The notes under the pieces are model-generated. The model was not told the origin of the DNA and made no database searches. It saw nothing but the letters and a program-made list of their open reading frames with translations. 22,500 nt of DNA. Origin: Halocaridina rubra (Eukaryota > Arthropoda > Malacostraca > Decapoda > Atyidae). Both the position numbers and the translations under genes were made by a program. Below, one piece after another: positions 1-22,500 of this stretch (positions are counted from its first letter, which is position 1; each line of letters opens with the position of its first letter). The stretch is taken from positions 42,501-65,000 of the forward strand of contig JAXCGZ010000104.1 in the NCBI GenBank assembly GCA_037179515.1, given 5' to 3'.

Positions 1-844
1 TTTTATATACATTTTCAGCCTTCCACATAACCCTGGCTTTCAGATTCTACTCCCTATAACTATATACATTGTGTATTTTTTTTTTCAGTTTGAAATAATT
101 TTTATTTAGTCCCAGATATTAAGGGCACACCATATACCACTTGGAAACAAGAGATTTTTTTTTTCCTTTTCTGTATAACTGTCGTCTAACTCAGAAAAAG
201 CGCGGCTACATTTATGAGCAAAGTACTAAACATTCATTATTTCAACCTGTAGTTTGGGTATTTTTTCCCAAAGTATTTGGTTGAATATTGGAGTGTATTT
301 CTCCGAGTGTATTTCTCTGTATTTTTTTCCTTTATTGTTATCCTTTATTGACTTTTACTAGAGAATACTGATTAGAAGCTATTATATACTTAGACCAATT
401 AATGAAAGTAAACATGTTAAAAATTAAAAAAAATATACATGTATAAATTCTACCAAAGTGATATAGCGCAACTTTGCACATTTCAAAAAGTGAAGGAGAA
501 CATGATGTCAGAAGTAAATAAATGAAGAGAGAGAAGATGAATGGATGCTCTTGTAGACATCATCCTTGTTCCTTACTTGGGCCTACTAAGTGTGGTCTCG
601 ATAATAGTGAAAAAAGGTAAACAATCGTGAAGTGGCACTTGAAATATCTGGATGAAAGAAAAACAAAATTATATGAATTATTTATATAAACAATCATAAT
701 TATCAGTTGTTAAAAAAAAAGTCAGAAAAATCAAGCACGTATCAAATAACAAATATTTCAATCAATCTTTCAGTGATCTTACCTTGTCTTATGTTTAGGT
801 AATATTTCTTTGCTTATAAGCAATATGCTCACAGCAATAGATGT
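1..844. other. AT-rich 3' flank / 3'UTR region of the LPMO gene
   Basis: I see no coding feature here. On the minus strand it lies downstream of the LPMO stop, so the 3'UTR probably starts here. TTTATT motifs (AATAAA on the minus strand) occur near 330-350 and near 107 and could be poly(A) signals; none can be proven from sequence. The rest is low-complexity AT-rich DNA with short T runs. Confidence 0.4.
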
Positions 845-12411
<11,567 letters not shown>

Positions 12412-12462
12412 CTGTTGAGGAGAAAAACAGAACAATTTTAAACTTCATAAACGAGTTTAAGT

Positions 12463-12604
12463 TCATTGATTTATGATTAGTATACCGTATTTTTTGGTTA
12501 TAGTAAACTCTCTAAATACAGGAAAAAAGTTTACTAATTATGATTAGTAAAACGCATTTTTTGGTCATAGTAAACTCTCAAAATACAGGAAAAAATAGCA
12601 ATGA
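12463..12604. repeat. Two-copy tandem repeat, ~67-bp unit
   Basis: ATGATTAGTATACCGTATTT at 12472 recurs at 12539 as ATGATTAGTAAAACGCATTT. Both copies continue through a shared TAGTAAACTCTC and AATACAGGAAAAAA. It lies just upstream (minus strand) of LPMO exon A, in the intron. Confidence 0.85.
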
Positions 12605-12714
12605 ATTTTGTAAACTGAGGACATATATGCGAGTATTTTTATATCGTATCCTTCATGATCGAATGAAACTGAGTAATATTTTTCCTATATTTTCAATAAT
12701 ACAGTGATTTCATG

Positions 12715-13815
12715 AATGTGATCTCAGCTATTCTTCAGGGTTGTGTTCTCGGCTCCTTGCTTTTCATCCTGTATACACATAACATTTGGATATGTTTTGG
12801 AAAAAAGACTAGTTGTCAGTGCTGATGATGTTAACTATAGTTGCATTGGTTCCATCCCCGAACACGAAACTAGCTGTTGTCGAGTCTGAATAGATATCGT
12901 GTTGAAATTATTGCTTAGTGCAAGATATGGGGCATGAAGTTAAATGCTAATAATACAAAATATGATAATAAGCAGGTTCAGAAATCTTGATCCTTCCTAT
13001 GCCAATCTCTTTATTGGAAATGTTCCCTTTACATTAAGTGATTCGGTCTAGTTTCTAGGAGTAGCTTTTGATAGTAAATTGATTTTCGAACAATACATTC
13101 GTTGTATATATTCTTCAGTTGCACAAAAAACTTGTTATAGTGTGGCCTATAAATAAAATTTTGGACAAATCTGTTATGATGAATTGTTTGAATTATTTTT
13201 ATTACTTCCTGTTTTGGAGTACTGCCCCCCAATTTGGACATTGGCTGCAGATTCTTAGTATAGACTATTGGATAAAAAAAAAACCTTGCATTCAGTTAAA
13301 TTTCGTATTCCTAAGTTAAACACTGACTTGACTTATGGGGTAGACGCACCATTAACTTACTTTGCTTACAGTATAGATTTTATCAAAATGTTAATGGACC
13401 CTGGGCATCGTGCTCTACCTGGCTTATTCCATCCAACACGCATTGCCAGGAATGCAACCAATGCCAGTAGTGGTGCATTTTCCTTTGTTAGATTTAGTAT
13501 CAATCTGTATTCAAGAAATTTTATTTTAGCTACCACGAGGGCGTGGAATGAATTGCCAGCCATCTTGTTGAACTAGTGGAGCTTCAGAGGTTTAAATTAG
13601 ACACAACATGTTTGTCATTAAGCAGATTTCGATGCTGAAATTTTGAAATTATTGTGGAATCATGTCAGTATTGTAATACTGAGTTGTACCATTTTATATA
13701 CAATTTTATTGTTTTTCCTAAATTCTCTTTTTCCTTTTCCTCACCAAGTTGCTTCCCTGGATGGAACCAGTTGGTTTATAGTCTGACTTATGCCATATGA
13801 ACATGTTGCCTGGCT
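12715..13815 (+). pseudogene. Decayed Jockey/CR1-like LINE reverse transcriptase (3' half)
   Basis: Broken plus-strand frames retain RT landmarks: SAILQGCVLGSLLFILYT (block of the PQGSVLGPLLF motif), SADDVNYS where YADD is expected, LDPSYANLFIGNVPFTLSDS, FLGVAFDSKLIFEQYIR, LPVLEYCPPIWTLAADS, and a terminal HPTRIARNATN...GAFSFVRFSINLYSRNF...ATTRAWNELP. Several stops and frameshifts separate them. The order matches the thumb and C-terminus of Jockey/CR1 superfamily ORF2. The 3'UTR runs to about 13815 and ends in (TAA)n. It is an old, 5'-truncated copy in the host gene's upstream intron or flank. Confidence 0.8.

Positions 13816-13893
<78 letters not shown>
13816..13893. repeat. (TAA)n, ~78 bp, probable LINE 3' tail
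   Basis: A pure TAA array directly follows the 3'UTR of the decayed LINE, as expected for a simple-repeat 3' tail later expanded. Confidence 0.93.
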
Positions 13894-13894
<1 letters not shown>

Positions 13895-14331
13895 CAAAAA
13901 CTAATGTCGATACTTCTGCTACTTATATTATTTTATGATTTTTCTTTTACTATAATTTATGCGATTACTCAGACTACTGCTACTGTACTGCTCAATTTCA
14001 AGTGACTATATTTTATATTTATTGGTTGCGAAGCTAGCACCAAACTACATACTAGAATTTGTGGTTCCTGTGTTATGTTTTTTTTTTTTCAAAAAGTTTC
14101 CTAGCACAGCACAGTCTACTCGCTCGTATCTCATTTCGCCTTCATGCTTGTCATAATTATGATTATTTATTCCTACATAACCAGGAACAAAACAGACTCC
14201 TTCCCATTCTGGAGCTGACATCAATACTACTGTTGTTGTAATGATTATGGTAACAATCTTTTTACAGATGTAGTATTGATACGATACCCTAAATACACTA
14301 CACCATTCACTCCCCTGCTACATAATACGTC
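13894..14331. other. Non-repetitive AT-rich stretch, no gene recognised
   Basis: Unique-looking sequence with one 13-bp T run near 14080. A minus-strand frame stays open for about 80 codons but has no recognisable motif or good splice support. Confidence 0.35.
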
Positions 14332-14334
14332 TTA

Positions 14335-14612
14335 AGCCGCTTTCACATCAAAGTGGCACGTCGCACTTGCCATGCCACGTGGCACGCCAGTTGAAAAAGA
14401 AACATCCGGAAATATATGAAACCTTTCACACAGAAGTGGCGTGACACTTCCCCTGTGTCACGTGCGACTTGCCTCATAAGTCACACGTGGCACATGGAAC
14501 TTGTCACGCCACTTCTGTGGGAAAGGTTTCTTATATTTCCGGATGTTCGTTTTCAACTGGCGTGCCACGTGGCACGTAACGTGCGACGTGCCACTTTGGT
14601 GTGAAAGCGGCC
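14335..14612. mobile_element. 278-bp palindromic MITE with TTA target duplications (PIF/Harbinger-like)
   Basis: The element is almost one inverted repeat. The left arm starts AGCCGCTTTCACATCAAAGT; the reverse complement of the right end starts GGCCGCTTTCACACCAAAGT. The arms stay similar for about 130 bp each, sharing GTGGCACGTCGCAC, CACGTGGCACGCCAGTTGAA, ACATCCGGAAATAT and AGAAGTGGCGTGACA. TTA lies at 14332-14334 and again at 14613-14615, a three-base duplication typical of PIF/Harbinger elements. No transposase is present, so it is non-autonomous. Superfamily assignment rests only on the TTA duplication and GGCC-like ends. Confidence 0.82.
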
Positions 14613-14615
14613 TTA

Positions 14616-15067
14616 TAGAGAAAATAAAATAAAAAATAATAATTATATCCACCATTTGAGGCCAAGTTCTGAAGCCGAGCAGCAAAGGAGAGTTATATGC
14701 AAGCAATATTACGGGATCCTCTGTTTCCAGCCTTTGCCGTTATCATCACATTTGCATATTAGCAAGAGAAAGGCTGGGCCCATCATTGTTGCCAATGTTT
14801 TAGCGTCGGCATGGTTATGGTAATACTGCTCTGAGCGCTCTCGCCGATTCGCGCGTGGTTGACGTACATACTAGATTTGCGCAAAAGGGGTTTTGTGTTG
14901 ACGTTGCATAAAGGTTCATTCTCTCATTGTTAAGGTCTTATTGCAGTATATATATTGTATTTGCATACCCAGTATTACAACATTTTATAGTTCTTCTTCT
15001 CTTCGAGGATTTTAGCTGGAGTTTCTTGGGTATAGATTTTTTATTTTTTTTTCTATAAGTTTGCAGG
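14616..15067. other. Unique sequence with a CpG-richer patch
   Basis: No gene recognised. Around 14820-14910 the sequence is richer in CpG than its flanks and has two TGACGT (CRE half-site-like) motifs at 14860 and 14899; an octamer ATTTGCAT lies at 14750. It may be regulatory, but nothing proves this. Confidence 0.3.
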
Positions 15068-15449
<382 letters not shown>

Positions 15450-15669
15450 GGATGCATGTTCCAGATCTTAATAACAACTACTTCACTTGACAGTATCGGT
15501 TTATAAGCAAATTTCTTCTAGCGATGAAGTTGATAATGACAGTTATAGTTTTGCTATAATCTGGTAGCGCTAATCAAATATATCTTACCTTGGTCATCAC
15601 GTGTAGCTATGAAGCTTACTCTTACTTTTAACATTTTGTATTTTTATCAATTAAATTCATTCGGTTTCA

Positions 15670-15924
<255 letters not shown>

Positions 15925-15929
15925 GGAGA

Positions 15930-16269
15930 TTTGTAGCTCGCGGATTGGTCGGTGCAGCGACTGCTTCTTCCCATCTACTTCCAGACTTTGGAACTCTCTT
16001 CCTCCTTCTGTCTTTCCTAATTCTTATGACTGTTCATCCTTCAGAAAAGCAGATCTATCGTCATCGCAGAGCCTAGTCCTCCATATCTCTGGGTGCTCTG
16101 TACTTTGACTGTTTTTTTCTGTCTGTCAGTTTCCTTTGTGTGACATTACCTCATCTCTGCCTTGTCCTTAACCTTTTTCTTTTCCTTCGTGTTGGTATTT
16201 TCTCGTGCCCGGACCTTTATTGATGAGGGCAGTTTCTGCCTGTCCCGGTGTCACTCATAAAAAAAGAAG

Positions 16270-16296
<27 letters not shown>
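15930..16296 (+). pseudogene. LINE 3' end fragment with poly(A)
   Basis: A plus-strand frame reads [31 protein letters not shown] and then stops. The 'FFP..SRLWNSLP..VF' pattern is the typical extreme C-terminus of a LINE ORF2. About 150 bp of pyrimidine-rich 3'UTR and an A-rich tail (16259-16296, with a GAAG interruption) follow. Only about 50 codons survive, so the clade is not determined. It is followed by (TA)n at 16297-16338 and (GT)n to 16370. Confidence 0.65.
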
Positions 16297-16343
<47 letters not shown>

Positions 16344-16370
16344 GTGTGTGCGTGTGTGTGTGTGTGTGTG

Positions 16371-16580
16371 ATTACCTAATTGTGATTACCTAATTGTGTT
16401 TACGGGAAAGAGCCCAAAGCTCGTATCTTCCCGTCTCCTGATCGGTTACATTTTAGACTTAGTGTGTGTGTGTGTGTGTGTGTGATTACCTAATTGTGAT
16501 TACCTAATTGTGTTTACGGGAAAGAGCCCAAAGCTCGTATCTTCCCGTCTCCTGATCGGTTCCATTTTTAGACTTAGTGA
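16371..16580 (-). repeat. Duplicated LINE 3'UTR unit with 14-bp tail repeats and (CA)n
   Basis: The unit running from CACTAAGTCTAAAAATGGAA to two copies of ACAATTAGGTAATC is present at 16484-16580 and again at 16371-16463, with a ~20-bp CA tract (plus strand GT) between and another CA tract beyond. Differences are small (ATGGAACC versus ATGTAACC). The second unit is either a separate, extremely truncated insertion or a product of template jumping. Confidence 0.85.
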
Positions 16581-19492
16581 TACTTATCATACCTGTCCTT
16601 AAAACTATGGATTGAGATAGCATTAACTACCTCCTCGCTTAGCCAATTCCAATTATCAACTACTCTTACACTGAAAAAGTATTTCCTTACATCCTGCAAA
16701 CAAGTTTTCTTACGAAGCTTCAAACTATGACCTCTAGTTCTAGAGCCAGCCATATCGAAATATCGATCCCTATCCACTCTATCATAACCATGAAGGAATT
16801 TAAAGACTGTCACCATATCCCCCCTTACTCTTCTAGCTTCGAGTGATGGCAAGTCTAATTCCCTCAGCCTCTCATCATAACCGAGATTGCGTATTTCTGG
16901 CACCAGTTTCGTGGCATGTCTTTGAACTTTTTCAAGCTTAGCTATGTGCTTTTTCAAGTGCGGATTCCAAAAGGGGGCTGCATATTCGAGTTTTGGCCTC
17001 ACATAGGTTACATAAATATTTCTGAACATTTCCTTGTCCATGTGCCTGAAGGCTACCCTTACATTTGATAAGAATGCATATGCTGCCCTTACTACGCCAT
17101 TTATATGTATTTCTGGAGACAAATCTGCCAGTATGTTTACTCCTAGATCTCTCTCATTTTCTGTCTCTTGAAGTTGTACTCCAGCCACCGAGTAGTCAAG
17201 CTTGGGCCTTCTTGCACTTGTACCCATTCTCATTACCTTACATTTTGAGGTATTGAATTTCATTAGCCACTTTTCTGACCACTCATGCAGATTATTTAGA
17301 TCCTCCTGAAGTTCTCTACCATTGTTCTCGTTTTTTACTTTCTTCACAATCTTTGCATCATCTGCAAACATATTCATGAATGAATTTACAGACTCTGGTA
17401 GGTCATTTACATATACAAGGAACAAAAGTGGCCCTAAAACTGAACCCTGTGGAACTCCACTACTAACTCTTCTCCATTCAGACACTGAGTGTCTTACTCT
17501 AACCCTCTGTTCCCTTCCTTCTAAGTAAGTTTTTATCCATTCCAAGACATTTCCACCTATTCTAGCCATTGATTGCAGCTTCCTAATAAGTCTCCCATGT
17601 GGAACAGTGTCAAACGCTTTCTGGAAGTCTAGGAATATGCAATCTGCCCAGCCCTCTCTTTCCTGTAAGATTTGGCTTACCTCATCATAAAATTCTAATA
17701 AGTTTGTTACTGTTGATCTTCCTTCTCTGAAGCCATGTTGCCTCACTGACAAAAAGTTGAAGGATTCCAAGTGAAGAGAGATATGTTTCCTTAGTAGTTT
17801 CTCCATAAGTTTGCAAACTATGCTGGTCAAGGAAACTGGTCTATAGTTCAGAGTCGTATCCCTCCTTCCCTTTTTGAAGATAGGTATCACATTTGCTTGT
17901 TTCCAGCATCTTGGAATCTCCCCCGACTCCAGTGACTCCTTAAATATGATACTTAGTGCCACTGATATTGTGTTTGCGCATTTTTTAAGCACATGAGGGG
18001 ATATGTCATCAGGACCTGTAGCTTTATGAACATCTAAGTCCATCAGCGCTTTGCATACCTCTGTGGCTGTAAGGTTGATGTTCTCTAATACCGGCCCTTG
18101 AGCTTCTATCACTGCAATCTGAGGGGGTGGGGTATTTTCTACTGTAAATACTGACTGAAACTCCTTGTTCAATTCTTTGCAGATCTCTTCGTCCGTCTCA
18201 GTGATGCTTCCATCCGCTCTCTTTAGCCTTAAAACCTGTTCTTTTACCTTCAGTTTTCCTCTGATAAAGCTGTGGAAAAGCTTGGGATTTTCTTTAGCCT
18301 TCCTGGTGATGTCCCTCTCATAATCTCTCTCTGCCTGTCTCCTTTTACTTAGGTAGTCATTTCTTGCTCTTTTGTAGGTTTGCCAGGCATTTATGTTTTT
18401 TCTCCTCCTATACCTTTTCCAGCATTTGTCTCTCCACTCCTTAGCTCTTTTACACCCATTATCGAACCATTTCTCTCTGGCATGAATTACACCTACTTTG
18501 GTGACAGGTATGCAGCAATCTACTATCTTCCCATATTTCTCACAAAAGATGTCATACATTTCTTGTACAGATTTGTTGTAAAATAAGGTTCTCCAGTCAA
18601 TAACCGCAAAAAGCTCATTCATTTTGATGTAATCTCCTTTCGGATAGTTCCTCCTCATGTCCTCAGTGCCTCTACTCTCAGGAAGAATGTCTTCAATGAT
18701 ATACTCCATCAACAACACACAGTGGTCACTCTTTCCAATTGGTGGTTCATACTCAATATTTTCAATATCCAACACATTATCTGTGAACACCAGATCAAGT
18801 AGTGATGGCTCATCCCCACCCCTGGCTCTTGTTGGTTCCATTACATGTTGGTGTAGGAAATTCCCTTGTACGCAATCTAGGAATCTTGCCCCAAATGAGT
18901 CCTCACCACTGTGTGGGTCAAGATTTATCTAATCTTTCTCTTTATGATTAAAGTCTCCCATAATCAAAATCCTACATTTTTTCTCCCGCGCCATGTTAAC
19001 AACTGAGTTTATGACTTCAATCGTACCTATATGACTTTCCTCATAAATTTCAAGCCTATTTTGGTTCCTTGGTGGGTTGTATACAACAGTTATTATAATG
19101 CTCTCTGACCCAGTATTTATGCGAGCAACAAGAAATTCCCTGAACTCACTTTCTATAGCCAAGTTTATTTCTTCAACTTGAGTCCTCTCACTTATGAGCA
19201 GTGCTATCCCTCCACCAGTCCTCTCAGATCTTTCGACCCTTAGTATTCTGAAGCCCTTAGGAAAAACTGTGACACTGTTTATGTCCTCACTCAACTTAGT
19301 CTCTGTAATTGCTACTATATCTGCCTTACTGTTGTGAATCCTATCTTTTAATTCTACTGCCTTACCAGCTAATCCATCAGCATTTGTGTATAACAATCTT
19401 AATGAGGCCCCATCCCCTGATCTTCTGTCATTATCTTCTTTATCTCCCCTTTGTCTGGAAGTATTCTGTAACGAAAATTTTTCTTCTCTTCT
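16574..19492 (-). pseudogene. CR1-like LINE ORF2 (endonuclease + RT), one in-frame stop
   Basis: A single frame runs from just after a TGA (19493-19495) to the TAA at 16574-16576. A lone TAG at 18929-18931 interrupts it after DFNHKEKD, and the same frame resumes with INLDPHSGEDSFGARFLD. The endonuclease shows LLYTNADGL, ITETKL, TGGGIALLI, NPPR and MGDFN, and after the stop SLLDLVFTDN and GKSDHC. The RT shows RPVSLTSI, IFLDFQKAFDTV (motif A), SSGVPQGSVLGPLLF and FADD. The C-terminus ends FFSVRVVDNWNWLSEEVVNA...FKDRYDKYH. There is no RNase H, as expected for the CR1 superfamily. Neighbouring family members probably have Trp (TGG) where TAG stands. Dead or defective without readthrough. Confidence 0.88.
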
Positions 19493-19514
19493 TCATTTCT
19501 TTCATCATTTAACC

Positions 19515-19629
<115 letters not shown>

Positions 19630-19674
19630 GTTTACAAAGTCAAATTGTATATATAATATAAAATGTACGGTCGT

Positions 19675-20205
19675 GCTGTAGCACAAATAAGGAAATTTAC
19701 CGTGAAAACAAAATATACACGTATAGTGCAAGTAAGGAAACTTACTGTACAAAAAAAAAAAAAATGTTTACAAGTATAGTGTAAGTGCTGGAATTTATTG
19801 TAAAAAATTAGTATTCGAGTATAGTACAATTATGGAAATTTAAAGTATTACAAAAAAATTACGAGTATAGTACAAGTGAGAAAATATACAATACTAACCA
19901 GATTACGTGTACTGTACAAGTAAGGAAATTTACAGTAGAAAAAAGTTTGCAAGTATTGCACTAGTAAAGAAATTCACATCGTAAAAAAATTTACCTGTAT
20001 AGTAAAAGTAAGGAAATCTACATTGTAAAAAAAGAGGTCTACGAATATAGCGCAAGTAAGGAAATATCCAGTACAAAAAGAATAGACGGGTAACGAAATT
20101 TACAGTAGAAAAAAGTTCACAAGTGTGGTACATCTAAGGAAATCTACTGTAAAAAGAAAGAAAAAAAAAGTTTACGTGTATAGTGCAAGTAAGGAAATTT
20201 ATGGT
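19675..20205. repeat. Diverged minisatellite, ~45-bp unit, about 11 copies
   Basis: The consensus is roughly GTATAGTGCAAGTAAGGAAA followed by TTTACAGTA, an A run and a TTTAC-type end. GTATAG-like starts occur at about 19721, 19774, 19819, 19865, 19909, 19953, 19997, 20044, 20123 and 20178, spaced mostly 44-47 bp. Units differ by many substitutions and A-run lengths. No open frame of interest runs through it. Confidence 0.85.
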
Positions 20206-20722
<517 letters not shown>

Positions 20723-20787
20723 GGGACTTTATTTTCGTTTTACAAAATAAAATGTCTTGAGATAAACATATTTCTCAAGGATATTAA

Positions 20788-21215
<428 letters not shown>

Positions 21216-21227
21216 TGTTTCCACACG

Positions 21228-21228
<1 letters not shown>

Positions 21229-21300
<72 letters not shown>
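21229..21300. repeat. (CA)n microsatellite, ~72 bp
   Basis: Pure CA repeat; its last base touches the 5'-truncated LINE fragment at 21301. Confidence 0.96.
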
Positions 21301-21301
<1 letters not shown>

Positions 21302-21541
21302 CTTCGTAAGAAAACTTGTTTGCAGGATGTAAGGAAATACTTTTTCAGTGTAAGAGTAGTTGATAATTGGAATTCGCTAAGCGAGGAGGTAGTTAATGCT
21401 ATCTCAATCCATAGTTTTAAGGACAGGTATGATAAGTATCACTAAGTCTAAAAATGGAACCGATCAGGAGACGGGAAGATACGAGCTTTGGGCTCTTTCC
21501 CGTAAACACAATTAGGTAATCACAATTAGGTAATCACACAC
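21301..21541 (+). mobile_element. CR1-like LINE, 5'-truncated copy B (last ~47 codons + 3'UTR)
   Basis: The frame LRKKTCLQDVRKYFFSVRVV, then DNWNSLSEEVVNAISIHSF and KDRYDKYH ends at TAA 21443-21445. It differs from copy A at one visible residue (Ser versus Trp in DNWN-S/W-LSEE). The 3'UTR matches copy A, including two ACAATTAGGTAATC units, and ends in a short CA run at about 21541. It begins abruptly at the end of a (CA)n tract. Confidence 0.88.
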
Positions 21542-22500
21542 AGAACATAAACCTTACAGCCACAGAGGTATGCAAAGCGCTGATGGATTTAGATGTTCAT
21601 AAAGCTACAGGTCCTGATGACATATCCCCTCATGTACTTAAAAAATGCGCAAACTCAATATCAGTGGCACTGGGTATCATATTTAAAAAGTCACTGGAGT
21701 CAGTGGAGATTCCAAGATGCTGGAAACAAGCAAATGTGATACCTATCTTCAAAAAGGGAAGGAGGGATACGGCTCTGAACTATAGACCAGTTTCCTTGAC
21801 CAGCATAGTTTGCTAAGTTATGGAGAAATTACTAAGGAAACATAGCTCTCTTCACTTGGAATCCTTCAACTTTTTGTCAGTGAGGCAACATGGCTTCAGA
21901 GAAGGTAGATCAACAGTAACAAACTTATTGGAATTTTATGATGAGGTAAGCCGAATCTTACAGGAAAGAGAGGGCTGGGCAGATTGCATATTCCTAGACT
22001 TCCAGAAAGCGTTTGTCACTGTTCCACATGGGAGACTTATTAGGAAGCTGCAAGCAATGGCTAGAATAGGTGGAAATGTCTTGGAATGGATAAAAACTTA
22101 CTTAGAAGGAAGGGAACAGAAGGTTAGAGTAAGACACTCAGTGTCTGAATGGAGAAGAGTTAGTAGTGGAGTTCCACAGGGTTCAGTTTTAGGGCCACTT
22201 TTGTTCCTTGTATATGTAAATGACCTACCAGAGTCTGTAAATTCATTCATGAATATGTTTGCAGATGATGCAAAGATTGTGAAGAAATTAAAAAACGAGA
22301 ACAATGGTAGAGAACTTCAGGAGGATCTAAATAGTCTGCATGAGTGGTCAGAAAAGTGGCTACTGAAATTCAATACTTCAAAATGTAAGGTAATGAGAAT
22401 GGGTACAAGTGCAAGAAGGCCCAAGCTTGACTACTCGGTGGCTGGAGTACAACTTCAAGAGACTGAAAATGAGAGAGATCTAGGAGTAAACATACTGGCA
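21542..22500 (+). pseudogene. CR1-like LINE ORF2, 5'-truncated copy C (continues past the window)
   Basis: The copy starts at NINLTATEVCKALMDLDVHK, directly after the CA tail of copy B. It aligns collinearly with copy A's RT through RPVSLTSI, VPQGSVLGPLLF and FADD to the window edge at DLGVNILA. A TAA at 21814-21816 replaces the AAA Lys codon of copy A (SIVC-stop-VMEKLL). GTC at 22015-22017 replaces the GAC Asp of the AFD in motif A. Otherwise the frame is continuous. It is dead as a protein source. Confidence 0.88.

Noticed and set aside
14050..14322. Minus-strand frame open for ~80 codons containing SAPEWEGVCFVPGYVGINN
   Set aside because: No recognised motif or splice support, and it runs through a 12-bp A tract; chance opening is likely.
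14709..14786. Minus-strand 25-codon ORF starting MMGPAFLLLICKC, resembling a signal peptide that could be the LPMO first exon
   Set aside because: It lacks the HG..L start of a mature LPMO, has its own stop after 25 codons and no good donor site after the hydrophobic stretch.
15587..15640. Minus-strand MLKVRVSFIATRDDQ followed by a good GTAAGA donor
   Set aside because: No family similarity, no hydrophobic leader, and too short to support an exon call.
19675..20205. CRISPR array
   Set aside because: Units are contiguous and diverged with no unique spacers, and the genome is eukaryotic.

Overview
The window looks like nuclear DNA of an arthropod, most likely a decapod or other malacostracan crustacean. 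Evidence: GT-AG introns, very dense and long dinucleotide and trinucleotide microsatellites, several non-LTR retrotransposon families, and a host gene of the AA15 lytic polysaccharide monooxygenase (LPMO) family known from invertebrates. The species call is inference. There are no prokaryotic operons, CRISPR arrays or rRNA genes.

Host gene (minus strand, 845 to 12411, continuing upstream): five exons join in a consistent frame with GT-AG boundaries and matching phases, giving 478 codons of an AA15-type LPMO followed by a long proline-rich tail. Transcript order is 12280-12411, 11116-11261, 2458-2561, 1290-2227, 845-961. The exon with the signal peptide and the mature N-terminal His was not found.

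Large intron (2562-11115): it carries a nearly intact I-superfamily LINE on the plus strand (about 3357-9217). ORF1 and ORF2 (endonuclease, reverse transcriptase, RNase H, CCHC) are separated by a long low-complexity spacer. Between the ORF2 stop and a poly(A) tract lies an antisense 3' end of an RTE-like LINE. The rest of the intron is mostly microsatellite.

Upstream of the known exons (12412-22500): a decayed Jockey-like LINE 3' half with a (TAA)n tail (12715-13893), a 278-bp palindromic MITE with TTA duplications (14335-14612), another LINE 3' end with poly(A) (about 15930-16296), and a CR1-like LINE on the minus strand (16371 to about 19517) whose ORF2 has one in-frame TAG. These are followed by a ~45-bp minisatellite (19675-20205), a 278-bp AT tract, a 148-bp tRNA-like fold-back (21068-21215), and two more pieces of the same CR1-like family on the plus strand (21301-22500, cut by the window edge).

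The two points most worth attention are the LPMO gene, hidden as five short exons around an 8.5-kb LINE-bearing intron, and the CR1-like family, whose four visible 5' junctions all lie directly in (CA)n tracts.
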